Positions 36,972-46,510 of a stretch of 64,000 nucleotides of DNA are shown in pieces. The stretch comes from Aquimarina intermedia (GTDB taxonomy: Bacteria > Bacteroidota > Bacteroidia > Flavobacteriales > Flavobacteriaceae), in the NCBI RefSeq assembly GCF_008124785.1, contig NZ_VNHU01000002.1, positions 186,001-250,000 on the forward strand, read 5' to 3'. The first letter of the stretch is position 1, and each line of letters opens with the position of its first letter. The translations under genes and the position numbers were made by a program. The notes under the pieces were generated by a model. That model searched no databases, had not been told where the DNA came from, and saw only the letters and a program-made list of their open reading frames with translations.

Positions 36972-38294
36972 TTATTTGTAAACCTCCTTAACAAACTCAT
37001 CAAAAGTAACCTCTTTTGTCTTTAATTTAGCATTCTCTTTGTAAAACGTTAACATTTTCTGACTCATTAATTGTTCAGAAATACGTTTTACCTCATCCTG
37101 ATTTGACAAAATACGTGCAGCAATATCTTCAAGCTCTTTATCCTCTGGAGACATTTGACCGAATTGTGCCATTTGAGACTTAATTAAATCCTTAGCAAAC
37201 GCTTTTAATTCATCAAAGGTAACCTGTAGGTTATTCTCATTAATAATTTTCCCTTCGATCAGTTGATAACGCAATCCTTTTTCGCTCTTTTCATACTCAT
37301 CTTTTGCTTCGTCCTCTGATAAAGCATTCTCCCCGGTTACCTGAATCCATTTTTTCAAAAACTCAGCCGGTAATTCAAATTTAGTATTCTCGAGCATACT
37401 CTCTGTCACAGCATTCAACAATTGTTGATCAGATTGCTGCTCAAACTGACGTTCAGCATCTGCTTTGATTTTGTCTTTAAGCTCTGAAACGGTTTTTACT
37501 GTCCCAGGACCATATAGTTTATCAAACAACTCCTGATCTAACTCAGCAAGCTCTTGCGTATTAACCTCAGTTACTGTAAATGTAACCTCAATATTCAAAT
37601 CATGTGCTTTGTCATGGTCTATTTTTAAAGCAGCGATAAGATCGTGATCATCTTCAAATAAACCTTTAGTCTTAACCGTAATCACATCGCCTACCTTAGC
37701 TCCGATAAATTTGTCCAGATTTTTCTTTCCTTTAATTTTATCAAGCTCTACAGTCGTAGTATTCTCAATAGCCTCTTCTTCATTCGCAAAAGTACCGGAT
37801 AAAACATCACCAGCCTCAGCAGCATCCTTAGCAATCAATTTTCCGTATTGTTTTTGCATAGTAGTTACCTGATTATCGATCATCTCCTCTGTAGGGACGA
37901 TCTTATAATGCGTGATAGCCTCTTTACCATTGATATTCACTTCAAAATCAGGAGCTAAGCCTAATTCAAATTGAAATGAATAATCATCTGCATCCCAATT
38001 AAAATCTTCTTGCTCCTTAGGTAAAGGATTTCCTAAGACGTCAAGTTTTTCTTCGGTAAGATATTTATTTAATGCATCCTGCAATAGTTTATTTACCTCA
38101 TCAACCAGCACTGCTTTACCGTACTGCTTCTTTACAAAGCCCATAGGCACATGTCCTTTTCTAAAACCAGGAATGTTAGCCGTCTTACGGTAGTCTTTCA
38201 ATATTTTTTCTACTTTATCACTGTAATCAGCTTTAGCAATATCTACAGTAACTACAGCATTTAATTCGTCTAATTGTTCTTTTGAAATATTCAT
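36972..38294 (-). CDS. tig: Trigger factor, ribosome-associated chaperone
   Basis: 440 residues. The N-terminal ribosome-binding part includes the signature TANIPGFRKGHVPMGFVKKQYG (GFRxGxxP). A weakly conserved PPIase-like middle domain follows (AGDVLSGTF, IGAKVGDVITVK), then a long helical C-terminal arm. It binds nascent chains at the exit tunnel. It is transcribed from a strong promoter at 38328-38358 and is followed by a terminator, with clpP and clpX next. The length and domain order are normal for the Bacteroidota form. Confidence 0.95.
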   Translation of the reverse strand: MNISKEQLDELNAVVTVDIAKADYSDKVEKILKDYRKTANIPGFRKGHVPMGFVKKQYGKAVLVDEVNKLLQDALNKYLTEEKLDVLGNPLPKEQEDFNWDADDYSFQFELGLAPDFEVNINGKEAITHYKIVPTEEMIDNQVTTMQKQYGKLIAKDAAEAGDVLSGTFANEEEAIENTTTVELDKIKGKKNLDKFIGAKVGDVITVKTKGLFEDDHDLIAALKIDHDKAHDLNIEVTFTVTEVNTQELAELDQELFDKLYGPGTVKTVSELKDKIKADAERQFEQQSDQQLLNAVTESMLENTKFELPAEFLKKWIQVTGENALSEDEAKDEYEKSEKGLRYQLIEGKIINENNLQVTFDELKAFAKDLIKSQMAQFGQMSPEDKELEDIAARILSNQDEVKRISEQLMSQKMLTFYKENAKLKTKEVTFDEFVKEVYK

Positions 38295-38327
38295 TATCTC
38301 TACTTTTTCTACTTAAAAATCGGGATG

Positions 38328-38358
38328 CAAAAGTAATACTTTTTTATATCCCAACAAA
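38328..38358 (-). promoter_or_regulatory. Promoter of tig
   Basis: On the minus strand TTTG (38358-38355), a 19-base spacer and TACTTTTG (38335-38328) give a near-ideal Bacteroidota promoter 34 bases before the ATG. Confidence 0.8.
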
Positions 38359-38386
38359 GTTTTAACTAACTGAATAACAGTTGCCT

Positions 38387-38728
38387 TTATTCTTTATTTA
38401 GAAGTGAATATAAAATAGATTGGAATATTGAGAGTAACACGCTAAAGATCAATGCCCACAACCACCCACTCACATTAAACCCTCCAATAAAGTGATCTGC
38501 GATTAGAATTATTGCGGCGTTTATTATTAACAAAAACAACCCAAGTGTCAGAATCGTAACCGGCAAGGTCAATACTACTAAGATGGGTTTGAGTACAGCA
38601 TTGAGGACTGCCAAAACTACAGCTACGATGATAGCACTTACATAATTTACAACCATAACGCCCGGAAGAATCTCTGCCAGTATCATAACAGCTAACGCAC
38701 TAAGAATAATTTTTAATATAAATTTCAT
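38387..38728 (-). CDS. Holin-4_2-family small membrane protein
   Basis: 113 residues with four transmembrane segments (LKIILSALAVMILAEIL, VSAIIVAVVLAVLNAVL, ILVVLTLPVTILTLGLFLLI, LWALIFSVLLSIFQSIL). The pattern, with NAVLKPILVVLTLPVTILTLGLF, is that of the widespread phage holin 4_2 (Mmc/YvlD-like) family. Despite the name, members are chromosomal proteins of unknown function, and nothing phage-like is nearby. It is a single gene upstream of tig on the same strand. Confidence 0.85.
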   Translation of the reverse strand: MKFILKIILSALAVMILAEILPGVMVVNYVSAIIVAVVLAVLNAVLKPILVVLTLPVTILTLGLFLLIINAAIILIADHFIGGFNVSGWLWALIFSVLLSIFQSILYSLLNKE

Positions 38729-38771
38729 GATATTGAATTTAAAAAAAACGAAAGATACAAAATCTGTCCAA

Positions 38772-38807
38772 TAAAAAAACCTGCTAAGAAAGTGTCTTAG
38801 CAGGTTT
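38772..38807 (-). terminator. Terminator after the SGNH lipoprotein gene
   Basis: CCTGCTAAGA and TCTTAGCAGG form a perfect 10-bp stem with a 5-base loop. The minus strand then has seven T. It ends the FadL-SGNH operon. Confidence 0.9.
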
Positions 38808-38829
38808 CATTATAAACTTAAGGAACGTT

Positions 38830-40416
38830 TTAGTTCACATCATTACTCACGGTAACCGTACCATATGTACCGGCTTTTACCTTAGGTACATTTGTTTTGT
38901 ACTTTTTCTTTAACACATCTAATATACCATTAGCCAATATTGCATGTGCACGCGGTGTTGGATGCACACCATCCAATGAAAAGGCGCCACCAGTTGCAAA
39001 CTGTGAAGTGATTACACCACCATCATAGGCAATACCACCATTTGCTATTTGTGATAAAGCAGCATTAGCATCGTAAAACGCCAAGTCGTTAGCATCTGCG
39101 ATTGCTTTTATCGTTGCGTTAAACGAAGCTTGCGCTGAAGAAACTAACGCTTGTTCTTCTGGCGTTAATACATACTGATCTGTTAATGGAAGCGTTACTC
39201 CATTCACTGAAAATTCACCTGCCATTTCCTCTGTCAATCCAAGACCTACTAATTCTGCTAACCTATCAGTGTTAACCTGTCCGATAATGCTAGAGCTAGT
39301 TAAAACTAGTAAATCTGCACTTGTAGCTTGACGCGCCTGACCAAACTGAGCTGCTAAGATCGGAGCTAATGGTCCGAACGAAGGTGTTAGCACCTGTGTA
39401 AGCTGAGCTGTTAGATCTGTAAGATTTTCATCTTTAACCACCACAGCACTAGCAGCAGTTTCAGAAAATACTATTGATCTTTCTGGAACACCTAAAAAGG
39501 CAAATGCTTGATTCAAGCCAGCATAAGTTTCATTAAGCGTCGGTATTTGAGGCCCAAAATTAGGGTCTAACGGACTTAAAGGCGCAAAAGGAACTGTTGT
39601 AAAATAAGGAATAGAAGTTACATCAGGTATATTTAATACCACACCTTCAGCTCCATTGGCTGTTAAACCAGCAACTAACTGACTGTATACACTCCCAAAA
39701 ACATTGATATTGGTAATATCGTTACTCCCATAAGTTGTCGGATCCAGGTTTCCTGTTTCATTATGATCTACACCCACACCTCCTGAGGTTGCATACCCAA
39801 GAATATCATTATTACCAATCCAAAGACTAAAAAACGTTGGGTTTTGTGATACAGCATCTCCAATAATAGAAGCGTTTGCACTTGAGGCAAAACGTGCATA
39901 ATACGGATTTGCTAAACCTGCTGCTACTCCGGCAACATTCCCATAGCCTTCAGCCACTAAATGAAAGCTTTTTGCTCCAGGGGCTCCAAGATTATTAAAG
40001 GGCCCGGTTAAAGTAGTCGAAACATCGGTCGAAGCCTGTCCGCCCGTATACACAGCAGGACCAGGGTTTCCTTCGGCATCAAAAGCCAACACCAATCGAT
40101 TGGGTTGAATTTGAGTTCCGCCCAAAAGCAATCCTCCTGTATTATCCGCCATTAACGGCTGTTTGAATTCGCCACCACCGGCAAACTCGAATTGCTGTGC
40201 CAAAATATTCGGATATGAATTTTCCTGACCTGTAATATACAATGAGGCATCAGCATAACCGGCTGTTAGAGAATTTCCTAAAGCTACATAGTTTGAGTAA
40301 TCAGCCTCTCCACTTACATATACGTCTGATTCTTCTATCGGATTGTCAAATTCTGGCTCACAAGCCACTATTCCAAGCGCTAGAATAGCAAGATATTTTA
40401 TATTATTTTTCATCAT
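38830..40416 (-). CDS. SGNH/GDSL hydrolase-like lipoprotein
   Basis: 528 residues with a lipoprotein signal ending LGIVAC. The SGNH blocks are present: block I YVALGNSLTAGYAD (nucleophile Ser), block II near NNLGAPGAKS, block III WIGNNDILGY and block V FSLDGVHPTPRAH (Asp/His). It should be an esterase or lipase anchored in the outer membrane. It follows a FadL-type porin gene after 17 bases, a pairing common in this family of bacteria, so the two may release and import fatty acids or hydrophobic compounds together. Either of two adjacent ATG codons may start it. Confidence 0.88.
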   Translation of the reverse strand: MMKNNIKYLAILALGIVACEPEFDNPIEESDVYVSGEADYSNYVALGNSLTAGYADASLYITGQENSYPNILAQQFEFAGGGEFKQPLMADNTGGLLLGGTQIQPNRLVLAFDAEGNPGPAVYTGGQASTDVSTTLTGPFNNLGAPGAKSFHLVAEGYGNVAGVAAGLANPYYARFASSANASIIGDAVSQNPTFFSLWIGNNDILGYATSGGVGVDHNETGNLDPTTYGSNDITNINVFGSVYSQLVAGLTANGAEGVVLNIPDVTSIPYFTTVPFAPLSPLDPNFGPQIPTLNETYAGLNQAFAFLGVPERSIVFSETAASAVVVKDENLTDLTAQLTQVLTPSFGPLAPILAAQFGQARQATSADLLVLTSSSIIGQVNTDRLAELVGLGLTEEMAGEFSVNGVTLPLTDQYVLTPEEQALVSSAQASFNATIKAIADANDLAFYDANAALSQIANGGIAYDGGVITSQFATGGAFSLDGVHPTPRAHAILANGILDVLKKKYKTNVPKVKAGTYGTVTVSNDVN

Positions 40417-40433
40417 CTTCTTAATATTTTCAA

Positions 40434-41696
40434 TTACAATTTATACGTTAATCCTAAACCAGGTGAGAATGCACTTGACTTATAAGTACCTTCAAACGGA
40501 ACTGCCTGTCCATTGGTATCTGCATTAAAGTCATAGCTCGCATCAACTTCTTCAAATCTCAAGTAGAAAAATGAGGCATCGATTGCTAGTTTAGGTGTGA
40601 TTGCAAAACTTAAACCTCCTGTAAATCCATCTGAATCATTACGTGGTGTTTCCGGAGCGAAATATCCAGGGCGCACAGGTGATTCATCACGATAGTATCC
40701 AGCTCGTAAAGTAATTTTTGAAGTTGCCTCGTACTGTAAACCAAAACGGTATACTGAAGAATCCTTATAGTTACGTGGATTTTTTGAATCCGGATTAGCA
40801 TCCGTATTTTTGAAATCTATATCTAATGATTCATACACACTCCAATATTGTCTGTTAAAATCAAAAGCAAATAACCATTTGTCACAGAATTCATACGCTA
40901 ATCCAACCGTTAACTCAGCAGGTAAAGGTAATTCTGCATCAAAAGTAGTAGTCCCGTTAGATGCCGGGACAGCCGGAGAGTTAGGCACGTTTTCAAAAAC
41001 AGCCTCTCCGTCTTCAGCTTTTAAAATGATTTCACTACGATACGAGAATCCTAAACGTAGTTTTTCTGATGGGTTAAACATGGCACTCACGCTCCATCCC
41101 CAATTATTCACTCCGCTATCATCAATGGTTACTTCAGATCTGTTTCCATCAATATCCGTTAGCGTTCTACTTAGATTACGGTTAAAATTCACCGAACCGG
41201 TCACAAAAATAGGTCCTCCACCAATACTAAAGTAGTCTGATAATTTAAACGATACTACTGGCTGAATATAAACTGCCGCAAGATCAATATTGTTTACTAA
41301 ATGTGATCCTGACCAATCATCTGGCCAAATTACTTCACTTCCGTAAGGTGTATACACACCTAAACCAAGTGCCATCCAATCATTCACTTTGTAAGAAGCA
41401 TATACGTTAAAAGGTGTTCCTACAGAATTATCTGTTTCTGAAGAAATACCCAGGGCTTCATTTTGATAAATAACATCGGTAAATACCCCACTGGCACCTA
41501 CACTAACATTTAATTTGTTTTCTAGATATACAAGACCCGCAGGGTTAAAAAACACTAATTCAGCGCTATTCACAACAGCCACTCCTGCATGACCCATGGC
41601 CATAGCTCTCTGTCCTTGCACACTAACTCTATATCCGCCGGCATAGGTAAGCGAGCTTACCAAAACGAATAGAACTAATAATAATAGTTTTCTCAT
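40434..41696 (-). CDS. OmpP1/FadL-family outer-membrane transporter
   Basis: 420 residues. The signal peptide is MRKLLLLVLFVLVSSLTYAG. The N-terminal plug motif (GQRAMAMGHAGVAVVNSAELVFFNPAGL) is the hallmark of FadL-type channels for long-chain fatty acids and other hydrophobic compounds, and the rest is beta-barrel ending in GLGLTYKL. The frame is open to 41762, but the start at 41696 gives the signal peptide and lies just downstream of the promoter at 41741-41770. It is the first gene of a two-gene operon with the SGNH lipoprotein. Confidence 0.92.
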   Translation of the reverse strand: MRKLLLLVLFVLVSSLTYAGGYRVSVQGQRAMAMGHAGVAVVNSAELVFFNPAGLVYLENKLNVSVGASGVFTDVIYQNEALGISSETDNSVGTPFNVYASYKVNDWMALGLGVYTPYGSEVIWPDDWSGSHLVNNIDLAAVYIQPVVSFKLSDYFSIGGGPIFVTGSVNFNRNLSRTLTDIDGNRSEVTIDDSGVNNWGWSVSAMFNPSEKLRLGFSYRSEIILKAEDGEAVFENVPNSPAVPASNGTTTFDAELPLPAELTVGLAYEFCDKWLFAFDFNRQYWSVYESLDIDFKNTDANPDSKNPRNYKDSSVYRFGLQYEATSKITLRAGYYRDESPVRPGYFAPETPRNDSDGFTGGLSFAITPKLAIDASFFYLRFEEVDASYDFNADTNGQAVPFEGTYKSSAFSPGLGLTYKL

Positions 41697-41740
41697 AATT
41701 GATCGGAATTGTTTTTTTGAATTTTGTAAAATAATAGTTT

Positions 41741-41770
41741 CAAATTTAATAGAAAATACCAATTATCCAA
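41741..41770 (-). promoter_or_regulatory. Promoter of the FadL-SGNH operon
   Basis: On the minus strand TTG (41770-41768), a 19-base spacer and TAAATTTG (41748-41741). It lies 45 bases before the ATG at 41696, which supports the shorter start. Confidence 0.75.
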
Positions 41771-41810
41771 CGAAATCAACAAAATATTATGCATACATAG
41801 CTTTTTAAAG

Positions 41811-42578
41811 CTATTTATTGACAAATTCCAATACTTCAATTAAAAAATCTTTGGGGTTCTCGGCATGCAACCAATGTCCTGACTTTGAGATTTCTTTGAT
41901 AACTGAGTTTGTAAAGTGTTTTTTAATACCTTCCTCATCAATGGGCAAGATATAATTGGAGCGATCTCCTTTAAGAAATAAAGTTTCTCCTGGATACTTG
42001 TATGCTGTCGGAAGCTCCTTACCAATCTCATTAATGTTTTTGGTAAGTGCTTCAAGGTTCATTCGTAACCCTAATCGTTCTTTTGACTTCCAGTATAAAT
42101 TCTTTAATAAAAATTGTCTTGTCCCCATTTCAGGAACAAACTCACTTAACATAGTATCCGCATCCGTTCTACTGGTCAACGCTGTCGTACGAAGGTTCTC
42201 TAATCCCATCAAAATATCCTGATGATGCTGCGGGTAAAATTTAGGCCCTATATCTGCAATAATCAACTTGCGTATTCTCACATGCGTTTCACTCGCAAAA
42301 AACATAGCCGTTTTTCCTCCCATGGAATGCCCCAATAAAATTATATCGTTCAGTTCGTTGTCATCACAATATTCTTCGAGATCCTGAGCTAAAATTGGAT
42401 AACTAAATTGATCACTATGGGGGCTTCTACCATGATTACGTTGGTCTATTAAATGAACCTCAAACCCATGACCAGCAATTTTCTTCCCTAGTGTTTTCCA
42501 GTTATCCCCCATTCCCAGGAAGCCATGCAGAATTATAAAAGGCTTTCCGGATCCGATGATATTAGCGTATAATTTCAT
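41811..42578 (-). CDS. Alpha/beta hydrolase, YbfF-like esterase
   Basis: 255 residues of alpha/beta hydrolase fold. The oxyanion motif is LHGFLGMGDNW, the nucleophile elbow LLGHSMGGK, and the catalytic His is in KSGHWLHAENP. The DQRNHGRSPHSD segment is characteristic of the YbfF/abhydrolase-11 group, cytosolic esterases acting on short acyl esters and possibly thioesters. It lies 40 bases downstream of pdxJ on the same strand, probably cotranscribed. Confidence 0.88.
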   Translation of the reverse strand: MKLYANIIGSGKPFIILHGFLGMGDNWKTLGKKIAGHGFEVHLIDQRNHGRSPHSDQFSYPILAQDLEEYCDDNELNDIILLGHSMGGKTAMFFASETHVRIRKLIIADIGPKFYPQHHQDILMGLENLRTTALTSRTDADTMLSEFVPEMGTRQFLLKNLYWKSKERLGLRMNLEALTKNINEIGKELPTAYKYPGETLFLKGDRSNYILPIDEEGIKKHFTNSVIKEISKSGHWLHAENPKDFLIEVLEFVNK

Positions 42579-42618
42579 ACCGTATTTGGTTTACAAGTTT
42601 ATAAGTGAATGCGCACCC

Positions 42619-43332
42619 TTATTTGAGACGGTGTAAATACATATTAATTACATTTTCTATCCCAAGATATAAAGCTTCACAAATTAAAGCATGTCCGATG
42701 GAGACCTCTAAAAGTTGCGGGACATTTTCTTTAAAGAATTTAATGTTATCCAAAGACAAATCGTGTCCTGCGTTTATACCTATCCCCAGTTCAATCGCTT
42801 TTTCTGCACAAATCGTGTAGGGTTCCACGGCTTCCTTATTCCCTTTTTTAAATTCTTCTGCAAACATTTCGGTATATAACTCTATGCGATCTGCACCAGT
42901 CGCTTTGGCTCCCTCAACCATTGCAATATCGGGATCAACAAATATGGATGTTCGAATGTCATTACGCTTAAACTCCTGAATAACTTCTTTTAAAAAGGAT
43001 ACGTGTTTAATTGTGTCCCAACCTGCATTACTCGTGACCGCATCAACTGCATCAGGCACCAACGTTACCTGAGTTGGTTGTATTGCCAGTACCATATCCA
43101 CAAATTTTGGAATGGGATTTCCCTCAATATTATATTCTGTAGTCACAATAGGTTTCAAATCGTAAGCATCCTGATACCTGATATGACGTTCATCGGGTCG
43201 GGGATGGATGGTAATACCTTCGGCACCAAATCGCTGTACGTCTGTTGCTACTTTTAACAAATCGGGAGTGTTGCCTCCACGCGAGTTACGCAATGTGGCA
43301 ATCTTATTTATATTAACACTTAACTTTGTCAT
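42619..43332 (-). CDS. pdxJ: Pyridoxine 5'-phosphate synthase
   Basis: 237 residues, the normal PdxJ length. Signatures are LSVNINKIATLRNSRGG, GITIHPRPDERHI, ITLV-type NIEGNPIPKF, GADRIELYTE and the phosphate site GINAGHDLSLDN. It condenses 1-deoxyxylulose 5-phosphate with 3-amino-2-oxopropyl phosphate in vitamin B6 synthesis. Start 43332 is used because the 10 residues before it are hydrophobic and not part of the family. The probable promoter (TATTTTTG, minus strand, 43367-43360) sits between this gene and the divergent CBS gene. Confidence 0.96.
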   Translation of the reverse strand: MTKLSVNINKIATLRNSRGGNTPDLLKVATDVQRFGAEGITIHPRPDERHIRYQDAYDLKPIVTTEYNIEGNPIPKFVDMVLAIQPTQVTLVPDAVDAVTSNAGWDTIKHVSFLKEVIQEFKRNDIRTSIFVDPDIAMVEGAKATGADRIELYTEMFAEEFKKGNKEAVEPYTICAEKAIELGIGINAGHDLSLDNIKFFKENVPQLLEVSIGHALICEALYLGIENVINMYLHRLK

Positions 43333-43359
43333 AGTTTTTGATGTAATTATGGTAATTAA

Positions 43360-43367
43360 CAAAAATA
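43360..43367 (-). promoter_or_regulatory. Candidate -7 box of pdxJ
   Basis: The minus strand reads TATTTTTG, a perfect TAnnTTTG, 28 bases before the ATG at 43332. It supports that start. Confidence 0.55.
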
Positions 43368-43430
43368 CAAAGTTGAAGCCGCCACGGTTACATTTTTTTG
43401 ATTATTTTGCATGAAATAGCGCTATCAAAT

Positions 43431-44087
43431 ATGAAAACAGAATTTTACATAGTGAAGGAAATTGCCCCGCTGTCTACCACATCAACTGTAAAAGAAGCGC
43501 AGCAGTTATTTAATCAACTCACCTACACCCATTTTCCTGTTGTAAAGAACTCTATTTATTTGGGTTGTGTATCTGAGACGGATATTCGTTGTTTTGAAGT
43601 TGACAAGTCATTGGATTTCTATCAATACGCCTTGGAGGGTTTTTACACCAGAGAAGATGCAAATTGGCTGGATATCTTAGAACTCTTTGCACAAAATGAC
43701 AGCAATATCATGCCTGTACTTGATCAAAATAATGCATTTTTGGGCTTTTACGAACTTAATGATATTATGAGCATGTTTAATGAAACCCCATTCTTAAGTG
43801 AACCGGGTAACATTCTGGTAGTAGAAAAAGGAACTAAAGACTATAGTTTTAGCGAAGTTGCTCAGATTATAGAGTCCAATAACGCAAAAATATTAGGTCT
43901 TTTTATTTCCAGTTTCACGGATGATCGTGTTCAGGTTACAGTTAAAATTAATGATACCGACCTCAATAATATTGTACAAACCTTTAGAAGGTATAGTTAT
44001 GAGATTGTTTCAAAACATAGTGAAGATAGTTTTTTGGAAAATTTAAAAGAGCGTTCTAAGTACCTTGAGAAATATTTAAACATTTAA
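43431..44087 (+). CDS. CBS-domain protein
   Basis: 218 residues. Two CBS motifs lie in the first 125 residues: TVKEAQQLFNQLTYTHFPVV...LGCVSETDIRC and WLDILELFAQNDSNIMPVLDQNNAFLGFYELNDIM. CBS pairs bind adenine nucleotides and act as sensors. The last 80 residues form a smaller alpha/beta domain that I do not assign. The start at 43431 avoids an 11-residue extension that overlaps the promoter zone. It lies 21 bases upstream of nadK, a pairing conserved in flavobacteria. Confidence 0.85.
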   Translation: MKTEFYIVKEIAPLSTTSTVKEAQQLFNQLTYTHFPVVKNSIYLGCVSETDIRCFEVDKSLDFYQYALEGFYTREDANWLDILELFAQNDSNIMPVLDQNNAFLGFYELNDIMSMFNETPFLSEPGNILVVEKGTKDYSFSEVAQIIESNNAKILGLFISSFTDDRVQVTVKINDTDLNNIVQTFRRYSYEIVSKHSEDSFLENLKERSKYLEKYLNI

Positions 44088-44108
44088 TTTTTAAACACCC
44101 TTCGCATA

Positions 44109-44993
44109 ATGAAGATTGGTATTTACGGTCAGTTTTATCATCCTAATTCGAGTATTTACATTCAGCAATTATTAGAAACATTAGACAAAAACAATGTAGA
44201 GGTTGTCATTGAAAAAAACTTTTTGGAGCTTATTCATCTTCATGAAGACATTGATAAATCGTATTCACATTTTAGCACCTTCGAAGAGCTGGATCATAGT
44301 TATGATTTATTTTTTAGTATTGGTGGCGATGGAACGATTTTAAAAACAATTACCTACGTGCGTGATTTAGGGATCCCCATTGCAGGTATAAATACGGGGC
44401 GCTTAGGCTTTTTGGCCACCATTCAAAAGGAAGAGATCAAAGATAGTATAGAGTTGATACTTAATCAGCGGTACTATATCTCTCCGAGAACTTTGGTGAC
44501 TATAAAAACCATACCCGAAACAGAGGAATTTGGTGTTCTTAATTTTGCAATGAACGAGATCGCGGTTAGTCGTAGAAACACCACCTCGATGATTACAGTA
44601 CACACCAGTCTTAATGAAGAATTTTTAACTTCTTATTGGGCAGATGGTCTTATTGTATCCACCCCAACCGGATCCACAGGTTATTCCTTGAGTTGTGGCG
44701 GACCGGTGATAATGCCTGATGCAGAGAGTATGGTTCTTACCCCTATCGCACCTCACAATCTTAACGCCAGACCCTTAGTTATACCTGATAATACAGAAAT
44801 CAAGTTACAGATATCAGGTAGAGAAGATGACTACTTAGTGTCCTTAGACTCGAGAATCCATACGCTACCCAATGATACTACGGTAATCATTAAAAAAGCC
44901 CCATTCAAGATAAATATGGTAGTTTTGGAAGATGATAATTTTCTAAAAACGTTGAGAAAAAAAATGCTTTGGGGAGAAGATAAACGTAATTAG
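44109..44993 (+). CDS. nadK: NAD kinase
   Basis: 294 residues. The nucleotide-binding motif is FSIGGDGTILKT, followed by GINTGRLGFLATI, NEIAVSRRNT and the SYWADGLIVSTPTGSTGYSLSCGGP block typical of bacterial NAD kinases. It phosphorylates NAD to NADP with ATP in the cytosol. It is cotranscribed with the upstream CBS gene, and porG downstream has its own promoter. Confidence 0.96.
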   Translation: MKIGIYGQFYHPNSSIYIQQLLETLDKNNVEVVIEKNFLELIHLHEDIDKSYSHFSTFEELDHSYDLFFSIGGDGTILKTITYVRDLGIPIAGINTGRLGFLATIQKEEIKDSIELILNQRYYISPRTLVTIKTIPETEEFGVLNFAMNEIAVSRRNTTSMITVHTSLNEEFLTSYWADGLIVSTPTGSTGYSLSCGGPVIMPDAESMVLTPIAPHNLNARPLVIPDNTEIKLQISGREDDYLVSLDSRIHTLPNDTTVIIKKAPFKINMVVLEDDNFLKTLRKKMLWGEDKRN

Positions 44994-45046
44994 ACAATAA
45001 ACTGAACTAAAAAATGTTTTAAAATCATACTATTTAGCACAAATTC

Positions 45047-45075
45047 TTGTGTCGTTGAGTTTATTGTTATATTTG
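45047..45075 (+). promoter_or_regulatory. Promoter of the porG-uppS-bamA-ompH operon
   Basis: TTG (45047-45049), an 18-base spacer and TATATTTG (45068-45075), 18 bases before the porG ATG. Confidence 0.75.
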
Positions 45076-45092
45076 CAAACTTTTGAAAATCT

Positions 45093-45770
45093 ATGAGATA
45101 CTTACTAGTCCTTATTTTCATGTCGTGTTTTACACACTTAAGTCTAGCTCAAACCTATGAGGTTGGCCTCATGGCGGGTGGCGCTAATTACATCGGTGAT
45201 GTCGGAGCTTCTACCTATATTGCTCCTAATGCTATTGGTATTGGAGCCATCGGAAAATGGAACCGGAGCAAAAGACATGCCTTTAGAGCATCTTTTTTAT
45301 ACGCTAGATTACAAGCCAATGACACAAAAGGTGATGATCGCCGGGCACAACGCGGCTATAGTTTTTCTAATACAGTAAAAGAACTCTCAGTAGGAATGGA
45401 ATATAACTTTTGGGAATGGTATCTTTATGATGGCAGACCCCAGTTCACCCCCTACTTGTATACAGGTATCACCGCCTTAAACTACAACAATTTGGCACTT
45501 AATACAGATGACCAAATCAATAAAATAAACGACGCCTGGACCTTTGCAATTCCTATGGTGCTTGGTATAAAGAAAACGTTAGGCCGTAAATTTGTTTTAG
45601 GAGCAGAAATTGGAGCGCGCTATACGTTTACAGATAATCTTGACGGAAGTAATCCTAAAGATGATATAGGAGCCAGATTTGGTAACCTTGATAATAATGA
45701 CTGGTATGTATTTACAGGATTGACATTGTCATTTACCTGGGGAAGAATGCCATGTTACTGTGTTTTTTAA
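45093..45770 (+). CDS. porG: PorG, type IX secretion outer-membrane protein (DUF6089)
   Basis: 225 residues, signal peptide MRYLLVLIFMSCFTHLSLAQ. The start of the mature part, YEVGLMAGGANYIGDVGAST, and the eight-strand barrel pattern (LSVGMEYNFWEWYLY, FTPYLYTGITALNYNN, GLTLSFTWGRMPCYCVF) match the DUF6089/PorG family. In Porphyromonas gingivalis PorG joins the PorK/PorN ring to the outer membrane and its gene also precedes uppS and bamA, so position supports the name. Presence of PorG implies a working T9SS, needed by the sorted SprB-repeat protein at 31417. Confidence 0.9.
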   Translation: MRYLLVLIFMSCFTHLSLAQTYEVGLMAGGANYIGDVGASTYIAPNAIGIGAIGKWNRSKRHAFRASFLYARLQANDTKGDDRRAQRGYSFSNTVKELSVGMEYNFWEWYLYDGRPQFTPYLYTGITALNYNNLALNTDDQINKINDAWTFAIPMVLGIKKTLGRKFVLGAEIGARYTFTDNLDGSNPKDDIGARFGNLDNNDWYVFTGLTLSFTWGRMPCYCVF

Positions 45771-45772
45771 AA

Positions 45773-46510
45773 ATGATTACAAAAGAACAACTATCCTCTA
45801 ACATCCCTAAACACGTCGCCATCATCATGGATGGCAATGGACGTTGGGCCAAAAAGAAGGGGCTTTTTAGAGCAATAGGTCATGAAAATGGCACGAAAGC
45901 GGTACGAGAAGCGGTAGAAGGCGCTGCAGAAATTGGAGTAGAAAATCTTACACTATACGCCTTTTCTACAGAAAACTGGAACCGACCTAAACTTGAAGTA
46001 GACACCTTAATGAAGTTGTTGGTGAGCGCATTGAAGAAAGAAATAAAAACGCTTCAAAAAAATAATATTAGTTTATGCGCTATCGGGAACTTAGAATCCT
46101 TACCCGATAAAGCGAGACACGAATTGCTCGAAGTTATTGAAAAGACTAAGGATAACAACCACATGAAGCTCACCTTAGCACTCAGTTATGGAAGCCGAGA
46201 AGAGCTTATAAAAACTATCCAAGAAATAAGCATTAAAGTTAAAAATAATGTAATTTCGCCACATCTCATAAATGAAGCCGTCATTAATGAGCATTTGTAT
46301 ACTAAAAACTTACCAGATGTTGATCTGTTAATTCGCACCAGCGGAGAACAACGCATCAGTAATTTTTTACTTTGGCAGATTGCTTATGCAGAACTGTATT
46401 TCACAGAAATACTTTGGCCGGATTTCAAAAAGCCACATTTATTTGAAGCTATTTACAATTATCAACAAAGAGAAAGAAGATTTGGAAAAACTAGTGATCA
46501 GCTTAGTTAA
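45773..46510 (+). CDS. uppS: Isoprenyl transferase, undecaprenyl diphosphate synthase
   Basis: 245 residues. The catalytic and substrate motifs are IPKHVAIIMDGNGRWAKKKG, LTLYAFSTENWNRP, LALSYGSREE and DLLIRTSGEQRISNFLLWQ, all complete. It makes the C55 lipid carrier for cell-wall and polysaccharide synthesis. The ATG at 45773 follows the porG stop directly; the frame also contains an earlier ATG at 45752 that overlaps porG and lacks family similarity. The 3' end overlaps bamA. Confidence 0.96.
   Translation: MITKEQLSSNIPKHVAIIMDGNGRWAKKKGLFRAIGHENGTKAVREAVEGAAEIGVENLTLYAFSTENWNRPKLEVDTLMKLLVSALKKEIKTLQKNNISLCAIGNLESLPDKARHELLEVIEKTKDNNHMKLTLALSYGSREELIKTIQEISIKVKNNVISPHLINEAVINEHLYTKNLPDVDLLIRTSGEQRISNFLLWQIAYAELYFTEILWPDFKKPHLFEAIYNYQQRERRFGKTSDQLS

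Noticed and set aside
38387-38728. Prophage lysis gene because of the holin-family name
   Set aside because: The family is chromosomal and no other phage gene lies nearby.
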